Below are positions 25,813 to 34,962 of a DNA stretch of 64,000 nt, in pieces (positions within the stretch are counted from its first letter, which is position 1; the number at the start of each line of letters is the position of its first letter). The notes below the pieces were generated by a model that saw only the letters and a list, made by a program, of their open reading frames with translations, did not search any database and was not told the DNA's origin. Where the stretch lies: positions 82,099 to 146,098 of the forward strand of contig CAXIDF010000009.1 in the NCBI GenBank assembly GCA_964022665.1. The letters are read 5' to 3'. The translations under genes and the position numbers were made by a program. This DNA is from Haliea sp964022665. GTDB lineage: Bacteria > Pseudomonadota > Gammaproteobacteria > Pseudomonadales > Halieaceae.

Positions 25813-27482
25813 GCATCGCCCCCTGCTGTGGCCCAGGTATCGCGCAGCCCAATGGTGCGGTTGAACACGGGGTTGGCCGCCGTGTGATCATGGCGATCGG
25901 CCACGAAGTACCCTTCCCGCTCGAACTGAAAACCCTGCTCGGGCGCTGCCTCGGCAAGGCTGGGCTCAATCCAGGCCCCCTCCACCGTGCGCAGGGAATC
26001 GGGGTTCAGCAGTTCCAGGTAGGCGTTGTCGCCCCGATCCGGCGCCTCATGGGTGAACAGGCGGTCATAGAGGCGCACAGTGGCGCGACGCCCTTCGCTG
26101 GCGGAGACCCACTGAATGACGCCCTTGGGTTTGATGCCATCGGCCGGGTCATTGCCCAGCGTGTCGGGAATGGTGCGTGCATGCACGGCAACAATGGCGC
26201 CGCTGTCATCCTTCACCACATCCGTCGCCTCGATAACATAGGCATTGCGCAAACGCACCCGCTTGCCCAGTACCAGCCGTTTGTATTTCTTGTTGGCCTC
26301 CTCGCGGAAATCGTCCACATCGATGAAGACCTCGCGGGTGAAAGGCAAGGTGCGACTACCGAGCTCCTCCCGGCTGGGGTGACAGGGCGCCGTAATTATT
26401 TCCCGGTGTGTTTCTGGCAGGTCGGTGAGGATCACCTTGAGCGGGTTCAGCACGCACATGGCGCGCGGCGAGTTGGTATTCAGGTCGTCGCGAATCGCGT
26501 GCTCCAGCATCGCCACATCGACCACGCCGTCGCTGCGGGTCACGCCGATCATGTCGCAAAAGGTGCGAATGGATGCAGGCGTGAAGCCGCGCCGGCGCAT
26601 ACCGGCAATGGTGGGCATACGCGGGTCATCCCAGCCGCTGACAATCCCCTCATCCACCAGCGCCTTCAGTTTGCGCTTGCTGGTGACGGTGTAATTCAGG
26701 TTGAGGCGGCCGAATTCGTACTGGCGCGGCCGCGATGGCACCGGCAGGTGTTCCAGCAGCCACTCGTAGAGCGGACGATGGTCTTCGAACTCCAGCGTGC
26801 AAATGGAATGCGTGACACCTTCGATGGCATCCTCCTGACCGTGGGCAAAGTCGTAGGTGGGGTAGATGACCCAGTTGTCGCCGGTCTGGTGATGGGGCAC
26901 CTTGCGAATGCGGTAGAGAATGGGGTCACGCAGGTTCATGTTCGGCGACGCCATATCGATGCGCGCCCGCAGCACCCGGCTGCCTTCCTCGAACTCGCCG
27001 TCGCGCATGCGCTGCAACAGGTCGAGGTTTTCCTCCACCGAGCGGCTACGGCAGGGGCTGTTGCGGCCCGGCTCGGTCAGCGTGCCCCGATACTCGCGGG
27101 CCTGCTCGGCATTGAGGTCGCAGACATAGGCATCACCATTGCTCACGAGATGTACAGCCCAGTCGTAAAACTGCTGGAAATAGGCGGATGCGAAACGCAC
27201 GTCACCCGCCCACTGGTAGCCCAGCCAGCGCACATCCTCCTGGATGGCATCAATGAACTCCTGGCTTTCCTTCTCCGGGTTGGTGTCATCGAATCGCAGG
27301 TGGCAGTGGCCACCAAAACGCTCCGCGAGGCCGAAATTCAGGCAGATGGATTTGGCGTGGCCGACATGCAGATAGCCATTGGGCTCGGGGGGAAAGCGCG
27401 TTACCACGGTCTGTACGCGACCTGCGGCAAGGTCGTCAGCGATGACGGTCTGGAGGAAGTTGTTGCCGGGCTTGGTGTCCAT
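25809..27482 (-). CDS. glnS: Glutaminyl-tRNA synthetase
   Basis: A 557-residue class I synthetase charging tRNA-Gln directly. Motifs are PEPNGYLHVGHAKS (HIGH version), RFDDTNPEKE, ARIDMASPNMNLRDP and the KMSKS version VTSKRKLKALV; the C-terminal beta-barrel domain follows. The length fits E. coli GlnS (554). The ATG at 27482 has AAAGG upstream; a TTG at 27500 is rejected for lack of a site. Its presence with no GatCAB signal here is normal for gammaproteobacteria. Divergent from ppiB. Confidence 0.97.
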   Translation of the reverse strand: MDTKPGNNFLQTVIADDLAAGRVQTVVTRFPPEPNGYLHVGHAKSICLNFGLAERFGGHCHLRFDDTNPEKESQEFIDAIQEDVRWLGYQWAGDVRFASAYFQQFYDWAVHLVSNGDAYVCDLNAEQAREYRGTLTEPGRNSPCRSRSVEENLDLLQRMRDGEFEEGSRVLRARIDMASPNMNLRDPILYRIRKVPHHQTGDNWVIYPTYDFAHGQEDAIEGVTHSICTLEFEDHRPLYEWLLEHLPVPSRPRQYEFGRLNLNYTVTSKRKLKALVDEGIVSGWDDPRMPTIAGMRRRGFTPASIRTFCDMIGVTRSDGVVDVAMLEHAIRDDLNTNSPRAMCVLNPLKVILTDLPETHREIITAPCHPSREELGSRTLPFTREVFIDVDDFREEANKKYKRLVLGKRVRLRNAYVIEATDVVKDDSGAIVAVHARTIPDTLGNDPADGIKPKGVIQWVSASEGRRATVRLYDRLFTHEAPDRGDNAYLELLNPDSLRTVEGAWIEPSLAEAAPEQGFQFEREGYFVADRHDHTAANPVFNRTIGLRDTWATAGGDA

Positions 27483-27663
27483 GGAGCCTTTGATTCCCAA
27501 AAGCCGGGCATTATAGCCCCAGACGTGCGGCGCTTACAGCTATACTCGGGTAGAGCGCACGGATGGTCAGGGACTGAGGGCCGGGCAAGCAGTCCGCGCC
27601 CGGCGGCCAGCGGCAAATCGGTCGCCGCGAAGTGTGAGGTAATGCCAAACACACACCGCGTGT

Positions 27664-27691
27664 TTTACAGTCAGGCAAAAGTCCGTATCAT
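27664..27691 (+). promoter_or_regulatory. Sigma70-like promoter upstream of ppiB
   Basis: TTTACA at 27664-27669, 16-base spacer and TATCAT at 27686-27691, with the ppiB start about 57 bases downstream. It should drive ppiB-lpxH. Confidence 0.55.
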
Positions 27692-27748
27692 TGCGCTCTC
27701 TTTTTTCAATGGAGTTGTTCGACTCCCCAACAAGGCGGCGTATCTGCA

Positions 27749-28246
27749 ATGGTTATCATTAAAACAACCTTTGGCGACATCACCCTGACCCTGGACGCAG
27801 ACAAGGCCCCCGTCACCGTGGCCAATTTCCTCCAACACGCGCGTGCGGGCTCCTACGATGGCACTATTTTTCACCGTGTCATCGACAATTTCATGATCCA
27901 GGGAGGCGGCTTTGACACCGAAATGCGCCAGAAGCCAGCCGGTGAGCCCATCGAGAACGAAGCCGACAATGGCCTGAAGAATGACTTCGGCACCATCGCC
28001 ATGGCGCGTACCATGGACCCGCACTCGGCCACCACGCAGTTCTTCATCAATGTCAAAGATAACGACTTCCTCAACCACAGCGGCAAGAACATGCAGGGCT
28101 GGGGTTACGCGGTCTTCGGCAAGGTCACTGGCGGTGAAGAAGTGCTGAACAAGATCCGCGTTCTGCCCACCACGAGCCGCGCCGGTCATCAGGATGTACC
28201 GGTAGACCCGGTTATCATCGAAACCGTCGAGATCGTCGAAGGCTGA
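27749..28246 (+). CDS. ppiB: Cyclophilin-type peptidyl-prolyl isomerase B
   Basis: A 165-residue cytoplasmic cyclophilin with no signal peptide, covering the whole single domain: FHRVIDNFMIQGGGFD (catalytic Arg in FHRV), MARTMDPHSATTQFFIN and GYAVFGKVTGG. It catalyses cis-trans isomerisation of proline peptide bonds. Length and neighbours (glnS upstream, lpxH 18 bases downstream) match the PpiB position in pseudomonads. Confidence 0.96.
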   Translation: MVIIKTTFGDITLTLDADKAPVTVANFLQHARAGSYDGTIFHRVIDNFMIQGGGFDTEMRQKPAGEPIENEADNGLKNDFGTIAMARTMDPHSATTQFFINVKDNDFLNHSGKNMQGWGYAVFGKVTGGEEVLNKIRVLPTTSRAGHQDVPVDPVIIETVEIVEG

Positions 28247-28264
28247 CCGACCGGGCCCGCAACT

Positions 28265-28981
28265 GTGAGCGCCACCTACCTGATTTCCGATCTCCACCTG
28301 GAATCCACCCGCCCGGCAACGGTGCGGGCCCTGCGGAGATTCCTGCTGGACCACCAGGATTGTGACGCGCTCTATATTCTCGGGGACCTGTTCGAGGTGT
28401 GGATCGGTGATGACGACGATTCGCCCCTCGCGCGGGAAGTCACCGAGATGCTGCACCGCTTTACCGCGGCCGGACCCAAATTGTACCTGCTGCCGGGCAA
28501 CCGGGACTTTTTATTGGGGCGTGACTTCTGCAAAGCCGTGGGAGGCAAGCTGCTGCGCGACCCCCGAGTCGTCAACCTCTACGGCACGGCCACCCTGCTT
28601 CTGCACGGCGACAGCCTGTGCACGCGGGATACCGAATACCAGGCTTTTCGCAAGACGACCCGCTCCGCTGCATGGCAAAACGAACTGCTGGCACGCAGCC
28701 TGGATGAGCGGCGCGCGCTGGCGCGCGAGTTGCGCAACCGCAGTCGCGAAGCCAACAGCAACAAGGCGGAAGACATCATGGACGTAACCCCCAGCGAGGT
28801 GGAACGCGCCTTCCTGGACCATGAAGTACAGTGCATGGTGCATGGTCACACCCACCGACCAGCCCGCCATGAGCATGCCGCCGGTGTGCGCTGGGTGCTG
28901 GGAGACTGGGACCAGAAAGGCTGGTACGTGAAGGCCGCCCCCGAAGGCTGCAGCCTACATAGTTTCGATATAAAACAGTAG
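28265..28981 (+). CDS. lpxH: UDP-2,3-diacylglucosamine diphosphatase LpxH
   Basis: A 238-residue metallophosphoesterase of lipid A synthesis that hydrolyses UDP-2,3-diacylglucosamine to lipid X and UMP at the inner-membrane face. Metal-site motifs: ISDLHLE (Asp, His), LGDLFEVWIGDD, GNRDF and VHGHTHRP. The GTG start at 28265 immediately follows ppiB. Length equals E. coli LpxH (240). It shows that the organism makes lipid A. Convergent with miaE. Confidence 0.96.
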   Translation: MSATYLISDLHLESTRPATVRALRRFLLDHQDCDALYILGDLFEVWIGDDDDSPLAREVTEMLHRFTAAGPKLYLLPGNRDFLLGRDFCKAVGGKLLRDPRVVNLYGTATLLLHGDSLCTRDTEYQAFRKTTRSAAWQNELLARSLDERRALARELRNRSREANSNKAEDIMDVTPSEVERAFLDHEVQCMVHGHTHRPARHEHAAGVRWVLGDWDQKGWYVKAAPEGCSLHSFDIKQ

Positions 28982-29013
28982 GTTAAAGATAAAACCTTAC
29001 CTGAATCCGAGAC

Positions 29014-29631
29014 TCAGGCCGCCGCCGGCACGCCACTGTGAAAGCGAAACTCCCGATCAACGCCGGTGATCAGCGCTGCTTCTACATCCTTCAGCCCGTG
29101 CAGCCGCTCAGCAATCTCTTCCGCCGTCGCCAGCCCCCCAGCCAGTGCTAGGTAGTCCTCGAAGTGACGCGCCTCCGACTTCAGCAGCGAGCGATAAAAC
29201 TCCGCCAGCTCACTGTCGAGGTGTGGAATCAGCGCAGCAAACCGTTCACAGGAGCGCGCCTCAATCAAGGCACCCACCAGCAAGGTATCAACCAGCCTGC
29301 CGGGCTCGTTACCGCGCACCTGCGCACGCAGGCCCGCAGCATAGCGCGACGCAGAAAGCTGCGGATACGCTATGTTGCGCCGCTGCATGATGGCGAACAC
29401 CTGCTCAAAGTGGCGCAACTCCTCGCGCGCGAGTCGCGATAGCTTCTGCAACAGCCTGGGGTGCTCCACATAGCGGTACATGAGGTTCAGCGCTGTAGAG
29501 GCGGCTTTCTTCTCACAGTTGGCATGATCCACCAACAGTGTGTGCGGATGCTCTAGCGCCCACTGCACCCAGGCCTGCGGCGTGGCGCAGGGCAAAAACG
29601 CCAATACCGGCGCCAGTAAGGTGTCGGTCAT
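29014..29631 (-). CDS. miaE: tRNA-(ms2io6A) hydroxylase MiaE
   Basis: A 205-residue diiron protein that hydroxylates the isopentenyl group of ms2i6A37 in tRNAs reading U-initial codons. Iron-ligand motifs are DHANCEKKA, REELRHFE, EARSCERF and KSEARHFE, forming two ExxH-type pairs on a four-helix bundle. It needs molecular oxygen, so the cell is aerobic. The ATG overlaps the DUF1289 gene stop by four bases. Confidence 0.94.
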   Translation of the reverse strand: MTDTLLAPVLAFLPCATPQAWVQWALEHPHTLLVDHANCEKKAASTALNLMYRYVEHPRLLQKLSRLAREELRHFEQVFAIMQRRNIAYPQLSASRYAAGLRAQVRGNEPGRLVDTLLVGALIEARSCERFAALIPHLDSELAEFYRSLLKSEARHFEDYLALAGGLATAEEIAERLHGLKDVEAALITGVDREFRFHSGVPAAA

Positions 29632-30098
29632 GGTTGCAGGCCACCAAACAGGTCGGGCGTACGCATATACCGCTCGTAATGCGCTTCCGAAAGAATGTAG
29701 AACTCGCGATCAATGGTGTCGCGCAATTCGGTGAGGGTCAGGCGCGCATGACTGGCATGCACTTCGAACCCGAAGTCAGCGGGGCGCTCAATCTGCCCTG
29801 CGCCTGCCTTCAGCAGGCTGAACACCCAGCAGTATTCATCGTGTTCCGGGTTGAACCGCAACTGCTGGACCTGCAGCTGCCAGGCCAGCAGGGGTTTGTC
29901 CCGCACCGCCAAGGTGTTGCTGACACACTGCGACAGGAAGCCTGAAAGGCGCGCATCAATGGCGCGCTTCTGCTCCGCCGTGTAACCGTTCCAGTGAATA
30001 ACTTCATGGCTGAACCGCTTGCAACCGCGGCATACGGCATCACCGATACCCGTAGAGCAGACGCCAATACAGGGGGTCTTAACGGCTGGTTTGAGCAT
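29628..30098 (-). CDS. DUF1289 domain protein with C-terminal extension
   Basis: A 156-residue protein whose N-terminal 60 residues carry the DUF1289 cysteine pattern: CIGVCSTG then CRGCKRF, probably a small metal-binding module. The C-terminal 90 residues (LAWQLQVQQLRFNPEHDEY onward, ending FGGLQP) are an uncharacterised region absent from minimal DUF1289 proteins. Molecular function is unknown. It is first in a two-gene operon with miaE, and divergent from acnB. Confidence 0.8.
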   Translation of the reverse strand: MLKPAVKTPCIGVCSTGIGDAVCRGCKRFSHEVIHWNGYTAEQKRAIDARLSGFLSQCVSNTLAVRDKPLLAWQLQVQQLRFNPEHDEYCWVFSLLKAGAGQIERPADFGFEVHASHARLTLTELRDTIDREFYILSEAHYERYMRTPDLFGGLQP

Positions 30099-30181
30099 AA
30101 TCGGGAAATTGGGCGAGCTGAAAACAGCCCAAAAGTCTACGTCATCAGCCTGCTGAATGCACGGTATAAGCGTTTGATTTA

Positions 30182-30210
30182 TTTATCTTAAACAGGCGCT
30201 GGGATATACT
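30182..30210 (+). promoter_or_regulatory. Possible acnB promoter
   Basis: TTTATC at 30182-30187, 17-base spacer and TATACT at 30205-30210, 48 bases before the acnB start codon. The -10 is good and the -35 poor, which may mean activator dependence. Confidence 0.4.
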
Positions 30211-30257
30211 CCGGCGGCAAATTACACCTCCCCGCCATCGTAACAAGGAGTTTCACC

Positions 30258-32873
30258 GTGCTAGACGCCTATCGCGATCACGTGGCCGAAAGGGCCGCCC
30301 TGAATATCCCGCCCAAGCCCCTGAGCGCCGAACAGGTCGCCGCGCTGGTTGAACTCCTGAAGAACCCACCGGCGGGCGAAGAGGCCTTCCTTCTCGACCT
30401 GATTACACACCGCGTTCCACCGGGCGTGGACGAAGCGGCGTATGTCAAGGCCGGCTTCCTCACAGCCCTGGTGCAGGGCGAAGCGAGCAGCCCGCTGATT
30501 GACGCGGAAGCCGCGGTGGTCCTGCTGGGCAATATGCACGGTGGCTACAATATCGAGGCGCTGGTCGGGTTGCTGAAGGATGACAAACTGAGCGCACTGG
30601 CTGCCACCGAGCTCAAGCACACCCTGCTGGTGTTCGATGCCTTCCACGACGTGGAAGAACTTGCCAGGGCAGGCAACGCGCACGCCAAGGACGTGATGGA
30701 AGCCTGGGCCGCCGGCGAGTGGTTCACCAACCGCCCCGCGGTGCCGGAATCCATCAAGGTGTCCGTGTTCAAGGTAACCGGTGAAACCAACACCGATGAC
30801 CTTTCCCCGGCCCCCGATGCCTGGTCCCGCCCGGACATCCCCCTGCATGCGCTGGCCATGTACAAGATGACCCGCGATGGCCTCACACCGGAAGAACACG
30901 GTGTCACCGGCCCCATGACGCAAATTGCAGAGCTGCAGGACAAGGGCCTGCCAGTGGCCTTTGTCGGCGACGTGGTCGGCACCGGCTCATCGCGCAAATC
31001 CGCGACCAACTCTGTGCTCTGGTTTTTCGGTGAAGACATGCCCGGCGTGCCCAACAAGCGCGGCGGCGGCATCTGCATCGGCGGCAAGGTTGCCCCCATT
31101 TTCTACAACACCATGGAAGATGCCGGTGCGCTGGTATTCGAAGCGCCCGTAGACGACCTGAACATGGGTGACGTGATTGAAGTCCGCCCCTACGATGGCA
31201 AGATTCTTTCGGAAAGCGGCGCGGTGCTGTCCGAGTTTGCCCTCAAGTCCGAGGTGTTGCTCGACGAAGTACGCGCAGGCGGCCGCATCAACCTGATTAT
31301 CGGTCGCGGCCTCACGGCGCGGGCCCGGGAATCACTCGGCCTGCCCCCCACCGACCTGTTCCGCCGCCCCGAGCAGCCCGCCGACAGCAGCAAGGGCTTT
31401 ACCCTGGCGCAGAAAATGGTAGGCAAGGCCTGTGGCATGGACGGCATCCGCCCTGGCACGTACTGCGAGCCGCGCATGACCACGGTGGGGTCGCAGGACA
31501 CCACCGGCCCCATGACCCGTGATGAGCTGAAAGACCTCGCTTGCCTCGGCTTCTCCACCGACCTGGTCATGCAGTCTTTCTGCCACACTGCGGCCTACCC
31601 GAAGCCTGTGGACATCGACACCCAGCACAGCCTGCCCGACTTCATCATGACCCGCGGCGGTGTTTCCCTGCGCCCCGGTGACGGCATTATCCACAGCTGG
31701 CTGAACCGCATGCTGCTGCCCGACACGGTCGGCACCGGTGGCGACAGCCACACCCGCTTCCCCATGGGTATTTCCTTCCCGGCGGGTTCCGGGCTGGTGG
31801 CTTTCGCCGCCGCCACCGGCGTAATGCCGCTGGATATGCCGGAATCCGTTCTGGTGCGCTTCAAAGGCGAAATGCAGCCGGGCATCACCCTGCGCGACCT
31901 GGTGCACGCCATTCCCTACTACGGCATCCAGCAGGGCCTGTTGACCGTTGAGAAGAAAGGCAAGAAGAACATCTTCTCCGGACGTATTCTGGAAATTGAA
32001 GGCCTCAAGGGCCTCACCGTCGAGCAGGCGTTCGAGCTTTCTGATGCCTCTGCAGAACGCTCTGCGGCCGGCTGTACCATTGCCCTGGATGAAGACACCA
32101 TCGCCGAATACCTGCGTTCCAACGTGGTGCTGTTGCGCTCCATGATCGCCGAAGGCTACGGCGACAGCCGCACCCTGGAACGCCGCGCGGTGAAGATGGA
32201 AGAGTGGCTGGCCGACCCGAGCCTGATGACCGCCGATGCCGATGCCGAATACGCCGCCGTCATCGAGATCGACCTCGCAGAGGTGCGTGAGCCTATCGTC
32301 TGCGCCCCGAACGACCCCGACGATGCCCGTCTGCTCTCTGCAGTGGCTGGCGACAAGGTTGACGAGGTATTCATCGGTAGCTGCATGACCAACATCGGTC
32401 ACTTCCGCGCCGCCGGTAAACTGCTGGACAAGCACAAGGGCAGTATCACCACGCGTATGTGGATTTCACCGCCAACGCGGATGGATGAACACCTGCTGAT
32501 GGAGGAAGGCTACTACAACATCTTCGGCCGCGCCGGCGCGCGCACCGAAATGCCCGGCTGCTCACTCTGCATGGGTAACCAGGCACGGGTAGCGCCCAAC
32601 AGCACGGTGCTTTCAACCTCCACGCGTAACTTCCCCAACCGTCTGGGTGATGGCGCCAACGTCTACCTGACGTCGGCCGAACTCGCGGCGGTCGGTGCGA
32701 TTCTCGGCAAACTGCCAACGCCTGAGGAATACCTTGAGTACGCCAGCCAGCTGGACGCGATGTCATCGGAGATCTATCGCTACATGAACTTCGACCAGAT
32801 CATCGAGTTCCAGAAAAGCGCGGAAGAAGGCAAGCGCATCTCGGCGGTGCAAATCGATACCGTCACGGCCTGA
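30258..32873 (+). CDS. acnB: Aconitate hydratase B
   Basis: An 871-residue AcnB-type bifunctional aconitase/2-methylisocitrate dehydratase of the TCA cycle. The AcnB layout is clear: N-terminal HEAT-like domain (about 1-160), swivel domain with GTGSSRKSATNS, then domains with GGDSHTRFPMG and iron-sulfur cysteines in GSCMTNIGHF and PGCSLCMGNQ. The length matches E. coli AcnB (865). The GTG start at 30258 has AAGGAG eight bases upstream. A strong bidirectional terminator follows. Confidence 0.97.
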   Translation: MLDAYRDHVAERAALNIPPKPLSAEQVAALVELLKNPPAGEEAFLLDLITHRVPPGVDEAAYVKAGFLTALVQGEASSPLIDAEAAVVLLGNMHGGYNIEALVGLLKDDKLSALAATELKHTLLVFDAFHDVEELARAGNAHAKDVMEAWAAGEWFTNRPAVPESIKVSVFKVTGETNTDDLSPAPDAWSRPDIPLHALAMYKMTRDGLTPEEHGVTGPMTQIAELQDKGLPVAFVGDVVGTGSSRKSATNSVLWFFGEDMPGVPNKRGGGICIGGKVAPIFYNTMEDAGALVFEAPVDDLNMGDVIEVRPYDGKILSESGAVLSEFALKSEVLLDEVRAGGRINLIIGRGLTARARESLGLPPTDLFRRPEQPADSSKGFTLAQKMVGKACGMDGIRPGTYCEPRMTTVGSQDTTGPMTRDELKDLACLGFSTDLVMQSFCHTAAYPKPVDIDTQHSLPDFIMTRGGVSLRPGDGIIHSWLNRMLLPDTVGTGGDSHTRFPMGISFPAGSGLVAFAAATGVMPLDMPESVLVRFKGEMQPGITLRDLVHAIPYYGIQQGLLTVEKKGKKNIFSGRILEIEGLKGLTVEQAFELSDASAERSAAGCTIALDEDTIAEYLRSNVVLLRSMIAEGYGDSRTLERRAVKMEEWLADPSLMTADADAEYAAVIEIDLAEVREPIVCAPNDPDDARLLSAVAGDKVDEVFIGSCMTNIGHFRAAGKLLDKHKGSITTRMWISPPTRMDEHLLMEEGYYNIFGRAGARTEMPGCSLCMGNQARVAPNSTVLSTSTRNFPNRLGDGANVYLTSAELAAVGAILGKLPTPEEYLEYASQLDAMSSEIYRYMNFDQIIEFQKSAEEGKRISAVQIDTVTA

Positions 32874-32925
32874 GTTCAGGCCAACACCGCCACGGCCCAC
32901 TACGGTGGGCCGGATGGCGGCACAC

Positions 32926-32954
32926 AAAAAAGCCGGCTTCAAGCCGGCTTTTTT
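32926..32954. terminator. Bidirectional intrinsic terminator, acnB/etfA
   Basis: AAAAAAGCCGGC at 32926-32937 pairs perfectly with GCCGGCTTTTTT at 32943-32954 around a 5-base loop. The A- and T-runs make it work in both directions, between the converging acnB and etfA genes. Confidence 0.92.
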
Positions 32955-32990
32955 GTCACTGCAGGACACCCTGCTACGAAGACGTCTGGC

Positions 32991-33920
32991 TCAGAGCGCA
33001 GACTCCAACTGGGGCAAGGCATCGAACAGGTCGGCAACCAGACCGTAATCCGCGACCTGGAAGATCGGCGCGTCTTCGTCCTTGTTGATGGCGACAATGA
33101 CTTTCGAGTCCTTCATGCCTGCCAGGTGCTGAATGGCACCGGAGATACCCACGGCGATATACAGGTCCGGCGCAACGATTTTACCCGTCTGGCCTACCTG
33201 CATGTCGTTGGGCACGAAACCGGCATCCACCGCGGCACGCGAGGCACCAATGGCTGCCCCGAGCTTGTCGGCAATACCTTCGAGCAGCTTGAAGTTGTCG
33301 CCGTTCTGCATGCCGCGGCCGCCAGAAATAACCACCGGTGCGGCCGTCAGTTCAGGGCGGTCAGACACCGCGACTTCTTCGCCCACGAAGCTGGACAGAC
33401 CGGCATCATGCACAGCGGACACGGCTTCTACCGTGGCGGAACCGCCCTCGGCGGCAGCCGCATCAAACGCGGTGGTGCGCACGGTGATGACCTTGCGTGC
33501 GTCACTGGACTGCACGGTGGCAATCACGTTACCCGCATAGATGGGGCGCTTGAAGGTATCCGCTGACTCCACGGCAGTAACATCCGAGATCTGCGCAACA
33601 TCCAGCAGGGCCGCAACGCGGGGCATAATGTTCTTGCCGTTGGTGGTGGCGGGTGCAACAACGTTGTCGTACGCGGCGGCCACTTCTGCGATCAACAGGC
33701 TGACGTTTTCCGCCAGCTGGTGCTCGTAGGCGGCGTTATCGGCAACCAGCACTTTGCCGATCCCGGCGATTTTTGCCGCTTCATCACCTGCCGCAGCACA
33801 GCTTGCGCCGGCAACGAGGATATCGATATCCGCTCCCAGCGCCTGAGCGGCGGTGACAGCATTCAGGGTCGCCGGCTTCAGGCTACCGTTGTCGTGTTCT
33901 GCAATAACGAGTGTACTCAT
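32991..33920 (-). CDS. etfA: Electron transfer flavoprotein alpha subunit
   Basis: A 309-residue ETF alpha subunit. The C-terminal FAD domain is recognisable: SGGRGMQNGDNF, VGQTGKIVAPDLYIAVGISG, AIQHLAGMKDSK and INKDEDAPIF. With EtfB it accepts electrons from acyl-CoA dehydrogenases in fatty-acid and amino-acid oxidation and passes them to ETF-ubiquinone oxidoreductase. Its start overlaps etfB by four bases, ensuring equal synthesis of the heterodimer. Confidence 0.97.
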   Translation of the reverse strand: MSTLVIAEHDNGSLKPATLNAVTAAQALGADIDILVAGASCAAAGDEAAKIAGIGKVLVADNAAYEHQLAENVSLLIAEVAAAYDNVVAPATTNGKNIMPRVAALLDVAQISDVTAVESADTFKRPIYAGNVIATVQSSDARKVITVRTTAFDAAAAEGGSATVEAVSAVHDAGLSSFVGEEVAVSDRPELTAAPVVISGGRGMQNGDNFKLLEGIADKLGAAIGASRAAVDAGFVPNDMQVGQTGKIVAPDLYIAVGISGAIQHLAGMKDSKVIVAINKDEDAPIFQVADYGLVADLFDALPQLESAL

Positions 33921-34669
33921 GAGATCACCTTCGCCTCGTTTTTCAATTTATCCACCAGCTGTGCCACGTCTTCGACCTTGATACCTGCCTGGCGCTCTGC
34001 CGGCGGCTCTACCCGCACCAACGTAATGTGGCTGGTGACTTCCACGCCGAGGTCAGCGGGGCTGTACACGTCCAGCTGCTTCTTCTTCGCCTTCATGATA
34101 TTCGGCAACGAGGCGTAGCGCGGTTCGTTCAGGCGCAGGTCGGTGGTAACGATAGCCGGCAGGCTGAGGTTGATCGTCTGCAGGCCGCCATCAACCTCAC
34201 GAACTACATTAAGTTTTTCGCCTTCTACCTTGATTTCAGAGGCAAAAGTTCCCTGAGGCATATTGGTCAACGCACCCAGCATCTGGCCGGTCTGGTTGTT
34301 GTCGCCGTCGATGGACTGCTTGCCCAGAATCACCAGCTGGGGCTGCTCTTTCTCTACCACGCCCTTGAGGAGCTTGGCGATCACCAGCGGTTCAATGCGG
34401 CCTTCGACTTCCACATGGATGCCGCGGTCGGCGCCCAAAGCCAGTGCGGTACGAATTTGTTCCTGACAGGGCTTTTCACCCACGGAAACAGCGATCACCT
34501 CGGTCGCGACTCCAGCTTCCTTCAACCTTACCGCCTCTTCCACGGCGATCTCACAGAACGGGTTGATGGCCATTTTGACGTTGTTCAGGTCAACGTCACT
34601 GCCATCGCCCTTGGCACGGACTTTGACGTTATAGTCAACGACGCGCTTAACGGCAACAAGAACCTTCAT
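33917..34669 (-). CDS. etfB: Electron transfer flavoprotein beta subunit
   Basis: A 250-residue ETF beta subunit starting MKVLVAVKRVVDYN, with MAINPFCEIAVEEAVRLKE, the AMP-binding ILGKQSIDGDNNQTGQM loop and the recognition region TNMPQGTFAS near 135. Group I ETF of the fatty-acid-oxidation type. It is first in the etfBA operon and divergent from the ETF dehydrogenase gene. Confidence 0.97.
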   Translation of the reverse strand: MKVLVAVKRVVDYNVKVRAKGDGSDVDLNNVKMAINPFCEIAVEEAVRLKEAGVATEVIAVSVGEKPCQEQIRTALALGADRGIHVEVEGRIEPLVIAKLLKGVVEKEQPQLVILGKQSIDGDNNQTGQMLGALTNMPQGTFASEIKVEGEKLNVVREVDGGLQTINLSLPAIVTTDLRLNEPRYASLPNIMKAKKKQLDVYSPADLGVEVTSHITLVRVEPPAERQAGIKVEDVAQLVDKLKNEAKVIS

Positions 34670-34962
34670 AGGATTTCCAACGCTAGTTTCGGGTGGGTTT
34701 GAATGGGCCGGGGCGCGTGGATCAAGGCCCCGACCTGTACTCGGGCCGCTATGTTGCCGCCAAAGGCTGTAGAGGTCAAGAGTGTTTCAGCGCGTCCCGG
34801 CGTGTAGTGCTGGACAGAAGCAGAGCACAGAGCACCCCCGCTCTTCTGGCTTTTAACCTATAAAAATTATATACTTGCGCAGCTTTTTTGGCTGACTTTC
34901 GCTTTTACACGAAGCGGCCGCAAGCAGCCAACCAGACCCCCGCACGATCAGAGGAGCCTACC
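34670..34962. promoter_or_regulatory. Divergent promoter region etfBA / ETF dehydrogenase
   Basis: A 293-base gap. An AT-rich stretch at 34850-34875 contains TATACT (about 34870-34875), a likely -10 for the rightward gene, but I see no good -35. No clear operator repeat. The open frame running back to a TTG at 34888 is not counted as coding. Confidence 0.35.

Noticed and set aside
25884..27788. Long open frame opposite glnS (634 codons)
   Set aside because: It is antisense to a clear glnS gene; its protein has no recognisable domain, and long antisense frames are expected in GC-rich coding DNA.
31332..32435. Frame of 367 codons opposite acnB
   Set aside because: Antisense shadow of a confidently assigned gene; no family features.
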